The notes beneath the pieces were generated by a model. The model worked only from the letters and a program-made list of their open reading frames with translations. It searched no databases and was not told the origin of the DNA. The translations under genes were made by a program, and so were the position numbers. Positions 52,473 through 62,242 of a stretch of DNA of 64,000 nt are shown here, piece by piece. The stretch's first letter is position 1. Every line of letters starts with the position of its first letter. The DNA comes from Symbiodinium natans (lineage: Eukaryota > Sar > Dinophyceae > Suessiales > Symbiodiniaceae): NCBI GenBank assembly GCA_905221605.1, contig CAJNDS010002589.1, positions 122,001 through 186,000 on the forward strand. Reading direction: 5' to 3'.

Positions 52473-53628
52473 GGCTTGTGGCTCCGGAAGCATTCGACCC
52501 TCGATCCTGAACCAAACGACGGTGTACGTGGGCTAATGGAGATTCTTAATCATATTACAAGCCCCAAAGCCTGCCAAACCTTAAACCCCAAAACGCCATC
52601 CCAAAACCCCAAACCTTAGACCTAAACCCTATAAACCCTGAACCCTAAAACCCTAAACCCCAAACCCCAAACCCTAAACCCTAAACCCCAAACAATCCCA
52701 AGAGACTCTAATCCCCAGACCCTCAACCACTCCCAAGACCCTATGAATCCTGAACCCTAACCTCTCAACTCTACCCCTTCTCAAACCCTAAACCCCAAAC
52801 CTTAAACTCTAGCCCCTCAACCCTAAACCCTAAACCCTACACCCTACCGTGGCCAGACCCTGACCACCTTAAGGCACAGACTGCCAGTGAGTGTCTGTTC
52901 GGACGGACAGGCCTACAGCACGAGCCGACATAAGTGTCTCAGCTAGGGCTGATAAGGCTTATTGACCCGTTAGTTCAAGCTCAAGGCCCTTCCCCCGTGG
53001 GGTTTAGGGTTTAGGGTTTAGGGTTTAGGGTTTAGGGTTTAGGGTTTAGGGTTTAGGGTTTAGGGTTTGGGGCTGATAAGGCTTATAGGGTCTACGGTGA
53101 CAGGGTCTATAGAGTCTGTAGGGTTTATAGGGTTCGTAGGGTGTATAGGGTTTATAGCGTTTATAGACTTTGTAGGGTTTATAGGGCATGAAAGGGTTTA
53201 TAGAGTTTATAGGATTAATAAGGTTTATAGAGTTTATAGGGATAATACGGTTTATATGGTTTGTAGGTTTTGGTGTGTATAGGGTTTATAGGGTTCAGGA
53301 TGAGGGTTTAGGGTTTTTTATAGGGTCTTGGGAAAAACTTTGCACATAGGCTCACGGTTGAGGGCTGCTTGGAGGTGTAGGGCCTGACGTATGGTCACTG
53401 TTTAGGGTTTAGGGATTGGGACTAGGATTCTCTAAAATGTGATCCATTTCGGGGTCCTTACTATAAAGCCCCATTGTTTCGCGTACCCAGAAAGGGTTTA
53501 GGGGCTGGAGTTACCTAATTTAGAGAACTGGGTTTAGGGTTTAGGGTTTAGGGGTTAGCGAGACTACTGCACGCAGGCACGTGCAATTTTCGACGGACTC
53601 AACTTTTCGGCCAGCCGCGGGCGGGAAA
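52473..53628 (+). CDS. Three candidate exons in one phase
   Basis: 52473-52523 (GLWLRKHSTLDPEPNDG; donor GTACGT), 52857-52886 (TLTTLRHRLP; donor GTGAGT) and 53559 to about 53628 (RDYCTQARAIFDGLNFS then ASRGRE). All junctions are phase 0. The introns hold CCCTAAA and TTTAGGG arrays and a degenerate GGGTTTATA array (53090-53300). The 3' boundary is unsure. Product unknown. Confidence 0.45.
53090..53300. repeat. Degenerate GGGTTTATA 9-mer array
   Basis: About 20 units with GTTTATAGG/GTTCGTAGG variants. The + ORF here (Gly/Phe/Tyr-rich) is a by-product. Confidence 0.85.
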
Positions 53629-54006
53629 GCATCGACACCCTAAACCCTAAACCTGATAAACCCTAAACCCTTGTAAACCCTAAACCCTTATAATTCCTAA
53701 ACCCTTAGACACCCTAAGCCCCTGAACCCCTAAACCCTTATACACCCGAAACCCCTAAACCCTTGTAAGCCCTGAGTCCCACTGTTTCGGTTTGGGGCTT
53801 AGGGTTTGCCGGTATAGCTAGGGTTTGGGGCTTAGAGGCATGTGTGGGGAGCAGCCCTCCATCCACAACCCGAAAGCCCTTCAAAGTTTTTGAGCAGGCT
53901 TTAGGGTTTAGGGTTCAGGTTTTAGGGGTTTAGGGTTTAGGGTTCAGGGTTTAGGGTTAAGGGATTAGGGTTGCGCCTCTCAAAGCTCCCTCGTCCCTAA
54001 GTGCAG

Positions 54007-54066
54007 GGTCTAAACCCTTGTTGCGCGTCGGACTGTGAATCCGAAGCCGATTGTTCGTGTTTCCCG
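54007..54066 (+). CDS. Candidate Cys-rich exon
   Basis: After AAGTGCAG reads GLNPCCASDCESEADCSC then FP, to a GTACTG donor; unspliced it stops at TAA 18 nt later. Six Cys in 20 residues. Confidence 0.42.
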
Positions 54067-54322
54067 GTACTGGCATCTCTTTAAAGGTTTAGGGTTTCTG
54101 CATACCCCATCAACCCCCCTGAGCCCGTAGCCCTCTCAAGCCCCCAAACCCTCCTACATCCCCTTAAGCCCCTGCCGGAGCACTTGTAAACCCTAAACCC
54201 TAAACCCTAAACTCTAAACCCTAAACCCTAAACTCTAAACCCTAAACCCTAAACCCTAACTGCCCTAACCCCTAAACCCTAAACCCTAAACCCTAATAAA
54301 CCCTGAACCCTAAACCTGCCAG

Positions 54323-54388
54323 CGCGATCTTCAGCAGCTTGCGGCATGTAAGATGTCTGGGACCGGTGTGCAGCAGTTTTTTCACCAT
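54323..54388 (+). CDS. Candidate exon, unknown product
   Basis: CCTGCCAG acceptor, frame RDLQQLAACKMSGTGVQ then QFFHH, TAG; a GTGTGC donor inside is possible. Confidence 0.38.
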
Positions 54389-54538
54389 TAGAGAAGGGCC
54401 CCTAAGCCCTAAACCCTAAACCCTGGCCCAACCAGTAGGAAGTCCCCAGGTTCACAGACCTGAATCCGAACATTGCACCCACAATCTCCCATGCCGTTTG
54501 CAGCGTGTTTCTTTAAAGACAAACTAGGACCGGGAGTA

Positions 54539-54637
54539 GGCCCTTATTTCCTTTGTTTAGGGTTGGGGTTCCCTTCATCATCCCCTTAAAACCAAAAAGG
54601 GCACCCTTTTTTATTCCTAGGTTCCTCCCGGGTCTAG
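54539..54637 (+). mobile_element. Small hairpin element, family B (diverged), upstream of the TPR gene
   Basis: CCCTTATTTCCTTTGTTTAG, CCAAAAAGGGCACCC, CTAGGTTCCTCCCGGG. It lies 35 bp before the ATG of the TPR gene, in its 5' leader or promoter. Confidence 0.65.
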
Positions 54638-54671
54638 CAACAGACTTGCCCGAAAGGCTGCAGAGAGTGCC

Positions 54672-57229
54672 ATGGCCGCGGCATCCTCCCCCGACACGCT
54701 GGCGCGTCGGCTGCGGAAGTCCATCTGCTGCGGGTGCCTTCGGGGACGAAGTGAGTCCTAAAAGGTGGGGTCATATACCCTGACTACTATAATTCCTATT
54801 CAGGTATATGACTACCATAATGCCTACAAAGGTATATGACAACTATTATTCCTATTAAGGTAATATGAACCATAAACCCTTCTAGGGTTCATGTCGTTCC
54901 TAAGGTGGAGCCACTCGAGGCGGGTCGAGGAACCCACACAGGGCTGCTTGGAGCTTCCGAACTTGCCCGAAGGATCCATGTGCATGTATGGTATATATTT
55001 TGGGCCTTAAAGGGTGCCTATGTATACCAGCTGTAGGGCCCAAGCATAGACTAGGTACATGGATCCGTGGGGATTGCACCCCCAAACCCTAACCCGCAGT
55101 CCTCAAGAGCAACTTTGCGCATCAGAGGCAAGTCCTCACCGGGACAAAGGGAGCCGAGCACTGACGACGCAGAGCTTACAGGCTACTTCACCCACCGATA
55201 CCTGGCAGGCAGGTGGTTCGACGGTGGCAGGGACTACCTCTTGTCACGTCTGGACCAGATTCAAACCTTCCAGTACAACGCTGCAGATGGCGCAGTGCAG
55301 GTTTGGCAGTATGCTTTTGACCTGAGAAGCTTCAGCAAGCGCCCAGAAGACGTCATCGTACTTTACCACTACACCGACGAGCTTGGTTTCCACAACATTG
55401 GGAACGTGGAGCAGATGACGGCAGAGCTCTTCGCATCCCTCGAAGACCGGCGAGCGCATTTTGGCAAGGGCATTTATGCCTCTCGACACGAGCCTGCAGT
55501 CTGGGGAACACGCCTCCGCATTCTTATGAACGCCTACAGCAACGATGACCCGCTGAGCTTCGATCCAGAAGAAGCAGAGCCTCAGCGAGTGTCTCGCGAA
55601 TGGGGCAGCACGAGGCCACAGGGCCACCGTGCGGCCTTTTGCATTCCCCTGATCGTGCCGAAGGATATGGCCTACAACATCTTCGAGCGGCATACGCCAG
55701 ACATGGCTGTCAAGCGAGTGATGGGCGTTGGCGGCGGGGATCGGCCCATTCAGCTCGGTGAAGATTACAAGGGTCGCCCGGTGCACCGCAATCGTGATGT
55801 TTGGGTCATTCGCATCCCCAATGACCATGGCGAGGCCCAGCACGCAACTGCAACGGCAGACAGCCTTCTGGATGTGCTGCAGCTGCAGTTGAGAAACATG
55901 CGGCGCGAGCTCGGGAGCCAGCACCTCATGACACTCGGCTGCATGACGGTCTTGGCAAGGAGGCTCCAGGGCCAACACAGGCACGAAGAAGCCGAGCGGC
56001 TCTACAGGGAGGCCCTGGAAGGATACAAGAGCTCCCGAGGTGAGTTCCATCAGCGCGAAGCAACGACGCTGTTGATCAATCTGTCACTGATCCTGAAGCA
56101 GCAGCACAAGCTCGAGGAGGCGGAGGAGATGCACCGCGCGGCCCTCCAGCAGTCCCGAATCGTCCTAGGCGACCACCATATCAATACCTTGACCTGCATT
56201 AGCAACCTCGCAATTTTGCTTTCAGCAAGTGGCCGAGACGAGGAGGCAGCAGTGCTGCATGACGAATGTTTGGAGCAGCGCAGGGCAAAGCTTGGCGACG
56301 ATCATCCACACACCCTGATCAGCATGAGACATCTCTCAGATGTGTGGCGGGCGCTGGGCAGGCTCCAGGAGGCGGAAGTCATGGCACGCGCGTGCCTTCA
56401 GTTGACGGCTGCCAAGTTGGGGAAGTCGCACCCGGAAACGCTGAAGAGCACCGTTTTGTTGGCCAGCTTGCTAAGCGATCAGGGTAAGTACGAGGAGGCA
56501 GAGCCAATGCTTCGCGAGGCCACAAGCACTTACCAGGCCAAACTTGGCAAGGCGAACCCAAATTCTTTGTTCAGCCTCTCCACTCTGGCATTCTGCCTGC
56601 AGAAGAATGGAAAGCTTGTTGCGGCAGAGGTACTCACTCGTGAGTCCCTGGAGTTGCAAAGGACCATTAACGGGTTCGAGTGCACGGGCGCGATCGTTGA
56701 GGTGAACAACCTGGCAGAGGTCCTGCGCAAGAAGGGTGAGCTCGGGGAAGCATCGCCGCTTCACCGCGAGGCTTTGGGAAAGGCTCGGGCCCTGCTGGGT
56801 GAGTCGCATCAGCTGACGATGACTTTTCTGAGCAATCGCGCAAAGCTGCTGCATGACCAGGGCAACTTGGAGGAAGCGGAGCGGCTGCAGCGCAAGTCTC
56901 TGGAGCAACGCCGCGTGAAGCTGGGAGAGTCCCACGTCGACACGGCTGCCAGCATGCACGAGCTCGGACGGCATCAGCAGGCGCGGGGCCACCTGGAGGA
57001 GGCGGTGTCTCTCCTTCGCCAGGCTCGGGAGAAGCGGCGGGAGCAGCTGGGTGCAAAGCATCCGGACACGCTCCTCAGCACGCGGCACTTGGCCGCTGCG
57101 TTGGACCTGTGGGGTGAGCCGAAGGAAGCCGGCCGGCTTCGCCAGGAGCTGGAGTCTCAGCCAGCTTTGGGATTCAAAGGGGTTGGCTTGGAGTGCAGCC
57201 TCCAGCAGCTGAAATGCGCCGGAGCCTGA
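54672..57229 (+). CDS. ART-like/TPR (kinesin-light-chain type) protein
   Basis: Exon 1 54672-54750: ATG in GCCATGGCC, MAAASSPDTLARRLRK then SICCGCLRGR; donor GTGAGT. Exon 2 about 55110-57229, joined in phase 1 by an AAGAG acceptor. About 733 residues. N-terminal third: VLYHYTDELGFHNI and HFGKGIYASRHEPAVW, resembling ADP-ribosyltransferase fold blocks (H-Y then GxGIYA), catalytic status unproven. From about residue 285: ten 42-residue TPR units of the form HPxTLxSxxxLAxLLxxxGKxEEAExLxREALxxxRAxLG. TPR arrays bind proteins. The 2.1-kb exon has no telomere motif, unlike its surroundings. The cysteines near the N-terminus might be acylated. Confidence 0.85.
54751..55109 (+). other. Intron 1 of the TPR gene
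   Basis: GTGAGT...CAAGAG. Contains three imperfect 30-bp repeats around GGTATATGACTACCATAAT (54770-54870) and a family A hairpin at 54971-55067. Confidence 0.65.
54971..55067. mobile_element. Small hairpin element, family A
   Basis: AGGATCCATGTGCATG to CTAGGTACATGGATCC, interior GGGCCTTAAAGGG and GGGCCCAAGCATA. Ends 42 bp before the exon 2 acceptor of the TPR gene. Confidence 0.8.
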
Positions 57230-57571
57230 GAACAGGGCCCTTGCGAGTACAGACTCCGACAAGTCTTGGGAAATCCTGGGAAATCTGCCGGACTGTTGCC
57301 TTGAATTCAAATGACCGGCCTCACCAAGTGCATGCTCAGTTTTCCTTCAAAGTTTCTTGTCAGCTGGACCACAAGTGTAGCTGCTGAGAACGCTTCGCCA
57401 GTCCAAGCAAAAGCCGGAGCTCGACGTACTCCCCGTTGCCACAACTACGTGGTTAGTTCTCGAGATCGGGGTCACTGTTTGGGTCTATAGTAAGGCACCC
57501 TTAACGAAATAATTTAGATAAGTAATGAGAACTACCCACATGTCCTTGAGAGCCCGCAACCCTTCCTGCAG
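57230..57571. other. Spacer after the TPR gene
   Basis: About 340 bp without telomere motif; probably 3' UTR. No polyadenylation signal recognised. Confidence 0.4.
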
Positions 57572-57610
57572 GTGGACGCCATCTTGGCCAAGGACACTGA
57601 GAAACTCTAA
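57572..57610 (+). CDS. Candidate terminal exon
   Basis: Acceptor CCCTTCCTGCAG, frame VDAILAKDTEKL, TAA. 39 nt. Too short to name. Confidence 0.4.
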   Translation: MDAILAKDTEKL

Positions 57611-57932
57611 GCCCTAAACCGTACCCTAAACCTGCCCATTGGCGAGCTTGAGCAGTGATGAGGTCTGAATTAGCAGGTTATCTGCGGTGACTTGTGATGA
57701 CAACGTCTCAACCCCTGAGCTGCTGTTGCAGTTGCCTTGTGCGCGGCGAACAGGTTTAGGGTGATTAGGGTTTACCGGGTGGGGCTTGGGGTTATTCAGG
57801 TTTTCTTGCGGGGTTATCAGAGGGTTCTCAGGGTTGTTGGGGCATTTTAGGGTTTAGGCTTCTCAGCGCTGTGATTCGGTTGGTGGCTCCCTTGGCATGT
57901 TGTACGCGATCCGGTCCCCGTCTTGGAAGCGG

Positions 57933-58156
57933 CCACGGAACGCAGCCTGATGACTTCTTGACAAACTTAGCAGGTTATCTGACAAGACCTGTGATGTCAA
58001 AAGGAGGACGCTGAGCTGTGCTTGAATAAGTGGGCTTGGTTGAACCACGGAACGCAGCCTGATGACTTCTTGAAACTTAGCAGGTTATCTGACAAGACCT
58101 GTGATGTCAACAGGAGGACGCTGAGCTGTGTTTGAACAAGTGGGCTTGGTTGAACC
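57933..58156. repeat. 112-bp tandem duplication
   Basis: CCACGGAACGCAGCCTGATG to GGGCTTGGTTGAA, two copies about 97 percent alike by eye. A decayed third relative lies near 57670-57735 (TAGCAGGTTATCTGCGG). Confidence 0.92.
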
Positions 58157-58207
58157 TGGCGCGTGTGGGGCTTGTAGGGCACTGATGGAGGACATGATCA
58201 GATCAGC

Positions 58208-58326
58208 GTTTAGGGTTTAGGGTTTAGGGTTTAGGGTTTAGGGTTTAGGGTTTAGGGTTTAGGGTTTAGGGTTTAGGGTTTAGGGTTTAGGGTTTAGGGT
58301 TTAGGGTTTAGGGTTTAGGGTTTAGG
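58208..58326. repeat. TTTAGGG array, 17 units
   Basis: Pure array directly before the next exon candidate. Confidence 0.97.
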
Positions 58327-58420
58327 GACGCTTGAGATGAGAGCCTCAGTCGGGACCATTCATTTGCCTGCCGACCGCGCGATGGGACGTCCAGGTGGCC
58401 ATACTCAAGAGACGTACTGA
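58326..58420 (+). CDS. Candidate terminal exon, unknown product
   Basis: TTTAG acceptor at the array edge, frame LEMRASVGTIHLPADRA then MGRPGGHTQETY, TGA. Confidence 0.4.
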
Positions 58421-58904
58421 CTCAGCCCAAAGGAATCCCGAAAAACCTTAGACGCCATAAACCTGACCATACATTAAACCCTATTCTACACCCTATTTAT
58501 ACTATAAAGCCCTCCAAGCCCTTTAAACTCCATAACCCCAAACCCTACACCCCTTGTCAAAACCCTAAGCCCTAAACCCTGTAAACCCCCCCCCCCCCCC
58601 ACAACCCCAAACCCTATAAACCTTTAAACTATAAACCCCCCCCCCCCCCCCCCCCCCCCAAACCCTATAAACCTTAGCAAGTCCAGTCCAGGGCTTGGAC
58701 AGGAAGAGTGATGCGAAGACCGTGGGTCTTTCTGGGCTTGTCGGGGTGCAGACATGCGAGGCCCAGTGTCGTCAAGGGCTTAGGGCTTGTAAGGGTTTAG
58801 GGTGTAGGGGTTTAGGGTTTAGGGTTTGTAAGGGTTTGTAAGGGTTTAGGGTTTATAGGGCTCATGTCGATTCTCTACATGTCTGGTTTAGGTTTAGGGT
58901 TGAG

Positions 58905-59065
58905 GTTGCTGTGATGAGGACTTGCAAAAGAGGCTGCCCGCACAGGAACAATCATGCCGTACAAGAGACTTCTGCGTGATGGTGATAGCAAGCCTGGCAA
59001 GAAAACTTGAGAAAGGAGATAGTGACAACATCAGCTATATGATAGCAACCAGGAAAGAGCAATAA
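58905..59065 (+). CDS. C-terminal exon, possibly PP2C-type phosphatase
   Basis: After GTTGAG the frame CCDEDLQKRLPAQEQSC, RTRDFCVMVIASLARK, LEKGDSDNISYMIATRK, EQ is open for 53 codons to TAA. The ALxxxxS-DNIS-hydrophobic block matches the last conserved motif of PPM/PP2C serine/threonine phosphatases, where the Asp binds metal. No other PP2C motif was found nearby, so the call rests on one motif. Confidence 0.45.
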
Positions 59066-59398
59066 TAGCAAGAATCATCGGGTGGAGTGCGCCTTATAAA
59101 TACATAGTATGCCAGAAATGTGCCAAAAAAATCTGGGTATAGTTACCCCCTTGTCGGTTTTTTTTTTTTTTTTTGGGGGCAGAGGGGCAGAGGCCGACCA
59201 AGATGCTCCGGGGATTGGGGGGTGGGTTTAAGGTTTGGGTTGAGGGCTTAAAGGTTAGGGCTTAAGGTCAAAATGTTAGAAGGTTCAGGGTCTAGGGCCT
59301 GCTGTAAGGTTGTAAGGCTCAGACTTTAGGGTTTAGGGTTAGGGTGTAGGGTGTTTAGGGTTTGATTTGTCCGTGCTCCTTGAAGGCTCAAAGTGCAG

Positions 59399-59453
59399 AT
59401 AGTTGAGATCAACTTCAGTTTGTGGCACGTGCAAGAGAACAACATGCCAACAG
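59399..59453 (+). CDS. Candidate exon, unknown product
   Basis: Acceptor AAAGTGCAG, frame IVEINFSLWHVQENNMPT, donor GTGCGG. 55 nt, phase 0 to 1. Confidence 0.45.
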
Positions 59454-59462
59454 GTGCGGGTC

Positions 59463-59558
59463 AGGGTTTAGGGTTTAGGGTTTAGGGTTTAGGGTTTAGG
59501 GTTTAGGGTTTAGGGTTTAGGGTTTAGGGTTTAGGGTTTAGGGTTTAGGGTTTAGGGT
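59463..59558. repeat. TTTAGGG array, 13 units
   Basis: Pure array directly after the exon candidate at 59399. Confidence 0.97.
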
Positions 59559-59730
59559 ACAGGCTGCGCCTTGCATTCTCACCCCCAGGCCTTCAGAGAC
59601 ATCAGGGCAAGTATGAACACAACTCAACCCCTAAAGCCCAAATCCTAAACCCTGAACCCTGAACCCTGAACCCCGAAACCTAAACTCTAAAAACCCTAAA
59701 CCCTGAACCCTAAACCCTAAAACCCCTGAG

Positions 59731-59831
59731 CTCATTCCGTGAACCTCCCCACAATTCAAAGACCAAAACCGCATCCAAAGTCCGCTTGGCTCATTTCATT
59801 GGAATCCTGCAAGACAAGGTCCCTGAAAGGG
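59731..59831 (+). CDS. Candidate exon, unknown product
   Basis: CCCTGAG acceptor, frame FREPPHNSKTKTASKV, RLAHFIGILQDKVPER, donor GTCTTTAG. A further small piece at 59906-59984 (MNPRSKALKGSTCAQR, stop TAG) follows. Confidence 0.42.
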
Positions 59832-59999
59832 GTCTTTAGGGTTTTAGGGTTTAGGGCTTAGGGTATTGCAGGGCTTAAGAACCACACCCCTTTTCCGGTA
59901 GAGTGCTTCTAGCGCCTCCCGCCATGAACCCGCGCAGCAAAGCACTGAAGGGGTCGACCTGCGCGCAGCGCATTGAGGCCTCCTAGACACCCCGGGGGG

Positions 60000-60480
60000 T
60001 TCGAATCACCCGAACTACTATTTGCTTATTGCAAATTAAGTATTCCTCCTTAAAATATGGGCAAAATAGGCATGCGTTTTTTTCAATGTTGTTGGGGTTC
60101 TGAAGCAATTGGTAGCTAAGGGTACCTATCCTGCGGGGGGTCCTTCTTGTTTGGGAGACTGCTCTCTTTGGGGTAGATGAAGGGGTATCCCTTGGGCTAG
60201 ATCAGTGTTAGGGATCCTTTTTACTTTTTGGGTTTTGGGCTTTCTTATATATGAACAAAAAGGATCCTTTTTTCTTCCTAGGGGAACAGGGATTAAGTGG
60301 GGAAATACACATAGTAAGACTAGCCCATAGTACACTCGGTAGTCAACGGGGGAGTTTAGTAAACTAGCCTGTGCTTCAGGAAGGGCTGCGGCCCTGCGTG
60401 TGAACTCGCCATGTAGAGATTTAAGCACCAGGATCATATCGGGATTTATTATTTGTGGCTTTGGGTTCAGGAGCCCTAAA
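60000..60480. other. Sequence without telomere motif, no gene assigned
   Basis: Holds a GGATCCTTTTT... AAAAAGGATCC hairpin (60208-60271), distantly like family B, and a 103-codon - strand ORF (60126-60437) that I do not trust. Confidence 0.4.
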
Positions 60481-60532
60481 CCCCAAACCCTAAACCCTAA
60501 ACCCCCCCAAAGGATCCCCTAACGCCCGAAAG

Positions 60533-60864
60533 GGCAAAGAGTCGACAGGCTGCTACCACGACGCGATCCCAGGCGCTGCAGCTGCGCTTCGGGGGACTTC
60601 AGTCTTTGGAGGGTGGGTGTGTCGTGCATGTTCTATACTTGTGCCTTCTTCACCTAAACCCTAAACCCTAAACCCTAAACCCTAAACCCTAAACCCTAAA
60701 CCCTAAACCCTAAACCCTAAACCCTAAACCCTAAACCCTAAACCGCAGCTCTCTTCCTGTAAACCCTGAACCCTAAACCGCAGCTCTCTTCCTGCAGAAG
60801 ATTGAACACTTGCACGTCGATGTCTGCACCTGCAGAACCCAAAACCGTTGCATTGTGTTGCGAG
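60533..60864 (+). CDS. Two candidate exons, unknown product
   Basis: 60533-60616 (CGAAAG acceptor; GKESTGCYHDAIPGAAAA then LRGTSVFGGW; donor GTGTGT) and 60798-60864 (TCTTCCTGCAG acceptor; KIEHLHVDVCTCRTQN then RCIVLR; donor GTTACC). Both junctions phase 0. The intron is a 13-unit CCCTAAA array plus a duplicated CCGCAGCTCTCTTCCTG acceptor region (60744 and 60778). Confidence 0.48.
60654..60745. repeat. CCCTAAA array, 13 units, inside a candidate intron
   Basis: Pure array; pyrimidine-rich on the coding strand, so it could serve as a polypyrimidine tract. Confidence 0.95.
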
Positions 60865-61091
60865 GTTACCTCAGAATCCGACAGGGGATGCTATGCTCTC
60901 ACCCTAAACCCTACACCCTAAACCCTAAACCCTACTTCCCAAGAATATTGACAAGCCTTAGACTCCCAGCGGGCAGCAATGTTAGGCAATGTTACGCCTG
61001 AACCCAAAAGCCCTCGAAGCCCTTAACCCCCCCCCCCCCCCCCAGCCCTTCGTTAGGCCGGAGATGACCACTGAATATGGTTTAGGGTTTG

Positions 61092-61169
61092 GGGATCCGA
61101 AGTATGGGCCCTTAATTTGGGTAACCCTTACATACACTTTACATGATAAGGCCCCATACTTCGGATCCC
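61092..61169. repeat. Hairpin GGGATCCGAAGTATGGG ... CCCATACTTCGGATCCC
   Basis: 17-bp perfect stem and a 44-nt loop. Possibly a member of the family A hairpins (AAGTATGGGCCCTTAA piece also at 9870 and 62705). Confidence 0.85.
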
Positions 61170-61443
61170 TGTAAATCCCTTCGAACAAGGGTAAGGGACC
61201 ATGCTATGAGCCCATGGTTTCAACCTCAGATTCAGCTCCCCTAACTCTAAGCCCTAAACCCTAAACCCTAAACCCCAGACCCTAAACCCTAAACACCAGG
61301 CCCTAAACCCTAAACCCTTAACCCTAAACCCTAAGCCCTAAGCCCTAAACCCTGAACCCTGAACCCTGAACCCTGAACCCTAAACCCTAAACCCTGAACC
61401 CTGAACCCTAAACCCCAAACCCTGAACCCTAAACCCTAATCAG

Positions 61444-61939
61444 GTGGTCATCTCCGATCTGGCGTCTGCTGATGCGGAGAACCTTTTTGCGAAGTCGCTG
61501 GGCTCAGTTCAGCTTTTGAGTTTCGAGGCGAAGTCGCTTTCAAGACTTCGGTTTAGGGTATAGGGTTTAGGGTTTAGGATTTAGGGTTTAGGGTTTAGGG
61601 TTAGGGACCTTGAGGGTCTTGGGGTCTTGGGGTTTTGTTACTCCTTTCCGCCCCCGTCCCAATCCCATATATACAGCCCCTCTGACATGGACCCTAGAAG
61701 TAGGCAGGTGTGTGCGGCTTAGCGTCGTCAGATGCAAAAGATGGACCCGGAATGACCAGATGCCAATGTCGTGGGGGGGGATCACTATATCAGGGTTTTA
61801 CTAAACCCTAAACCTAAACCCTAAGGCAACTCCGCAGCTTAGGTACGACTTCGAAGGCATATCTCTCCTGCCCAGAGGTGCGCTGACGGCCGCTAGGCTG
61901 GAAACGGGGAATGCTGAGCCACAACTACTCAACTTCTAG
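61444..61939 (+). CDS. Two-exon 3' gene part, unknown product
   Basis: 61444-61550 (AATCAG acceptor; VVISDLASADAENLFA, KSLGSVQLLSFEAKSL; donor GTTTAG) joins in phase 2 to 61843-61939 (CTTAG acceptor; YDFEGISLLPRGALTA, ARLETGNAEPQLLNF; TAG). The intron has TTTAGGG arrays and about 200 bp of unique sequence. Good composition, no domain recognised. Confidence 0.55.
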
Positions 61940-62006
61940 GGTTTAGGGTTTAGGGTTTAGGGACTAGGGTCATTGCCCTGAACCCAACTTTCAACCTCCC
62001 CAAAAG

Positions 62007-62242
62007 GGTTGGGCCTTCTGAACGAGATAGAACGGTTGAGGGCGGGTGCAGTCAAAGTGCAGTCCTTGTTTGGGAAACGTTGCGGCTCAGCATCACTTAC
62101 TTTGGGAACGCTGCAGGTAAGCCGCGAACTTTCGAACACCCTCCAACTCTGAGTCCTCCAGTCCCCCCCTACTCGTTTGAGCCAGGCAAAGATGATCGGA
62201 CTGTTGTTTTCCATAGGACAACAGGCATGTGGTGACGAAGAG
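62007..62242 (+). CDS. Exon and micro-exon with canonical splice sites
   Basis: 62007-62116 (CAAAAG acceptor; LGLLNEIERLRAGAVK, VQSLFGKRCGSASLTL, GTLQ; donor GTAAGC) joins in phase 0 to a 26-nt exon 62217-62242 (TTTTCCATAG acceptor; DNRHVVTK; donor GTGAGT). Intron 62117-62216 is exactly 100 nt with no telomere motif. Product unknown. Confidence 0.58.

Noticed and set aside
55244-57310. Long - strand ORFs (268 and 279 codons)
   Set aside because: Antisense shadows of the TPR gene, whose + frame has clear repeat structure.
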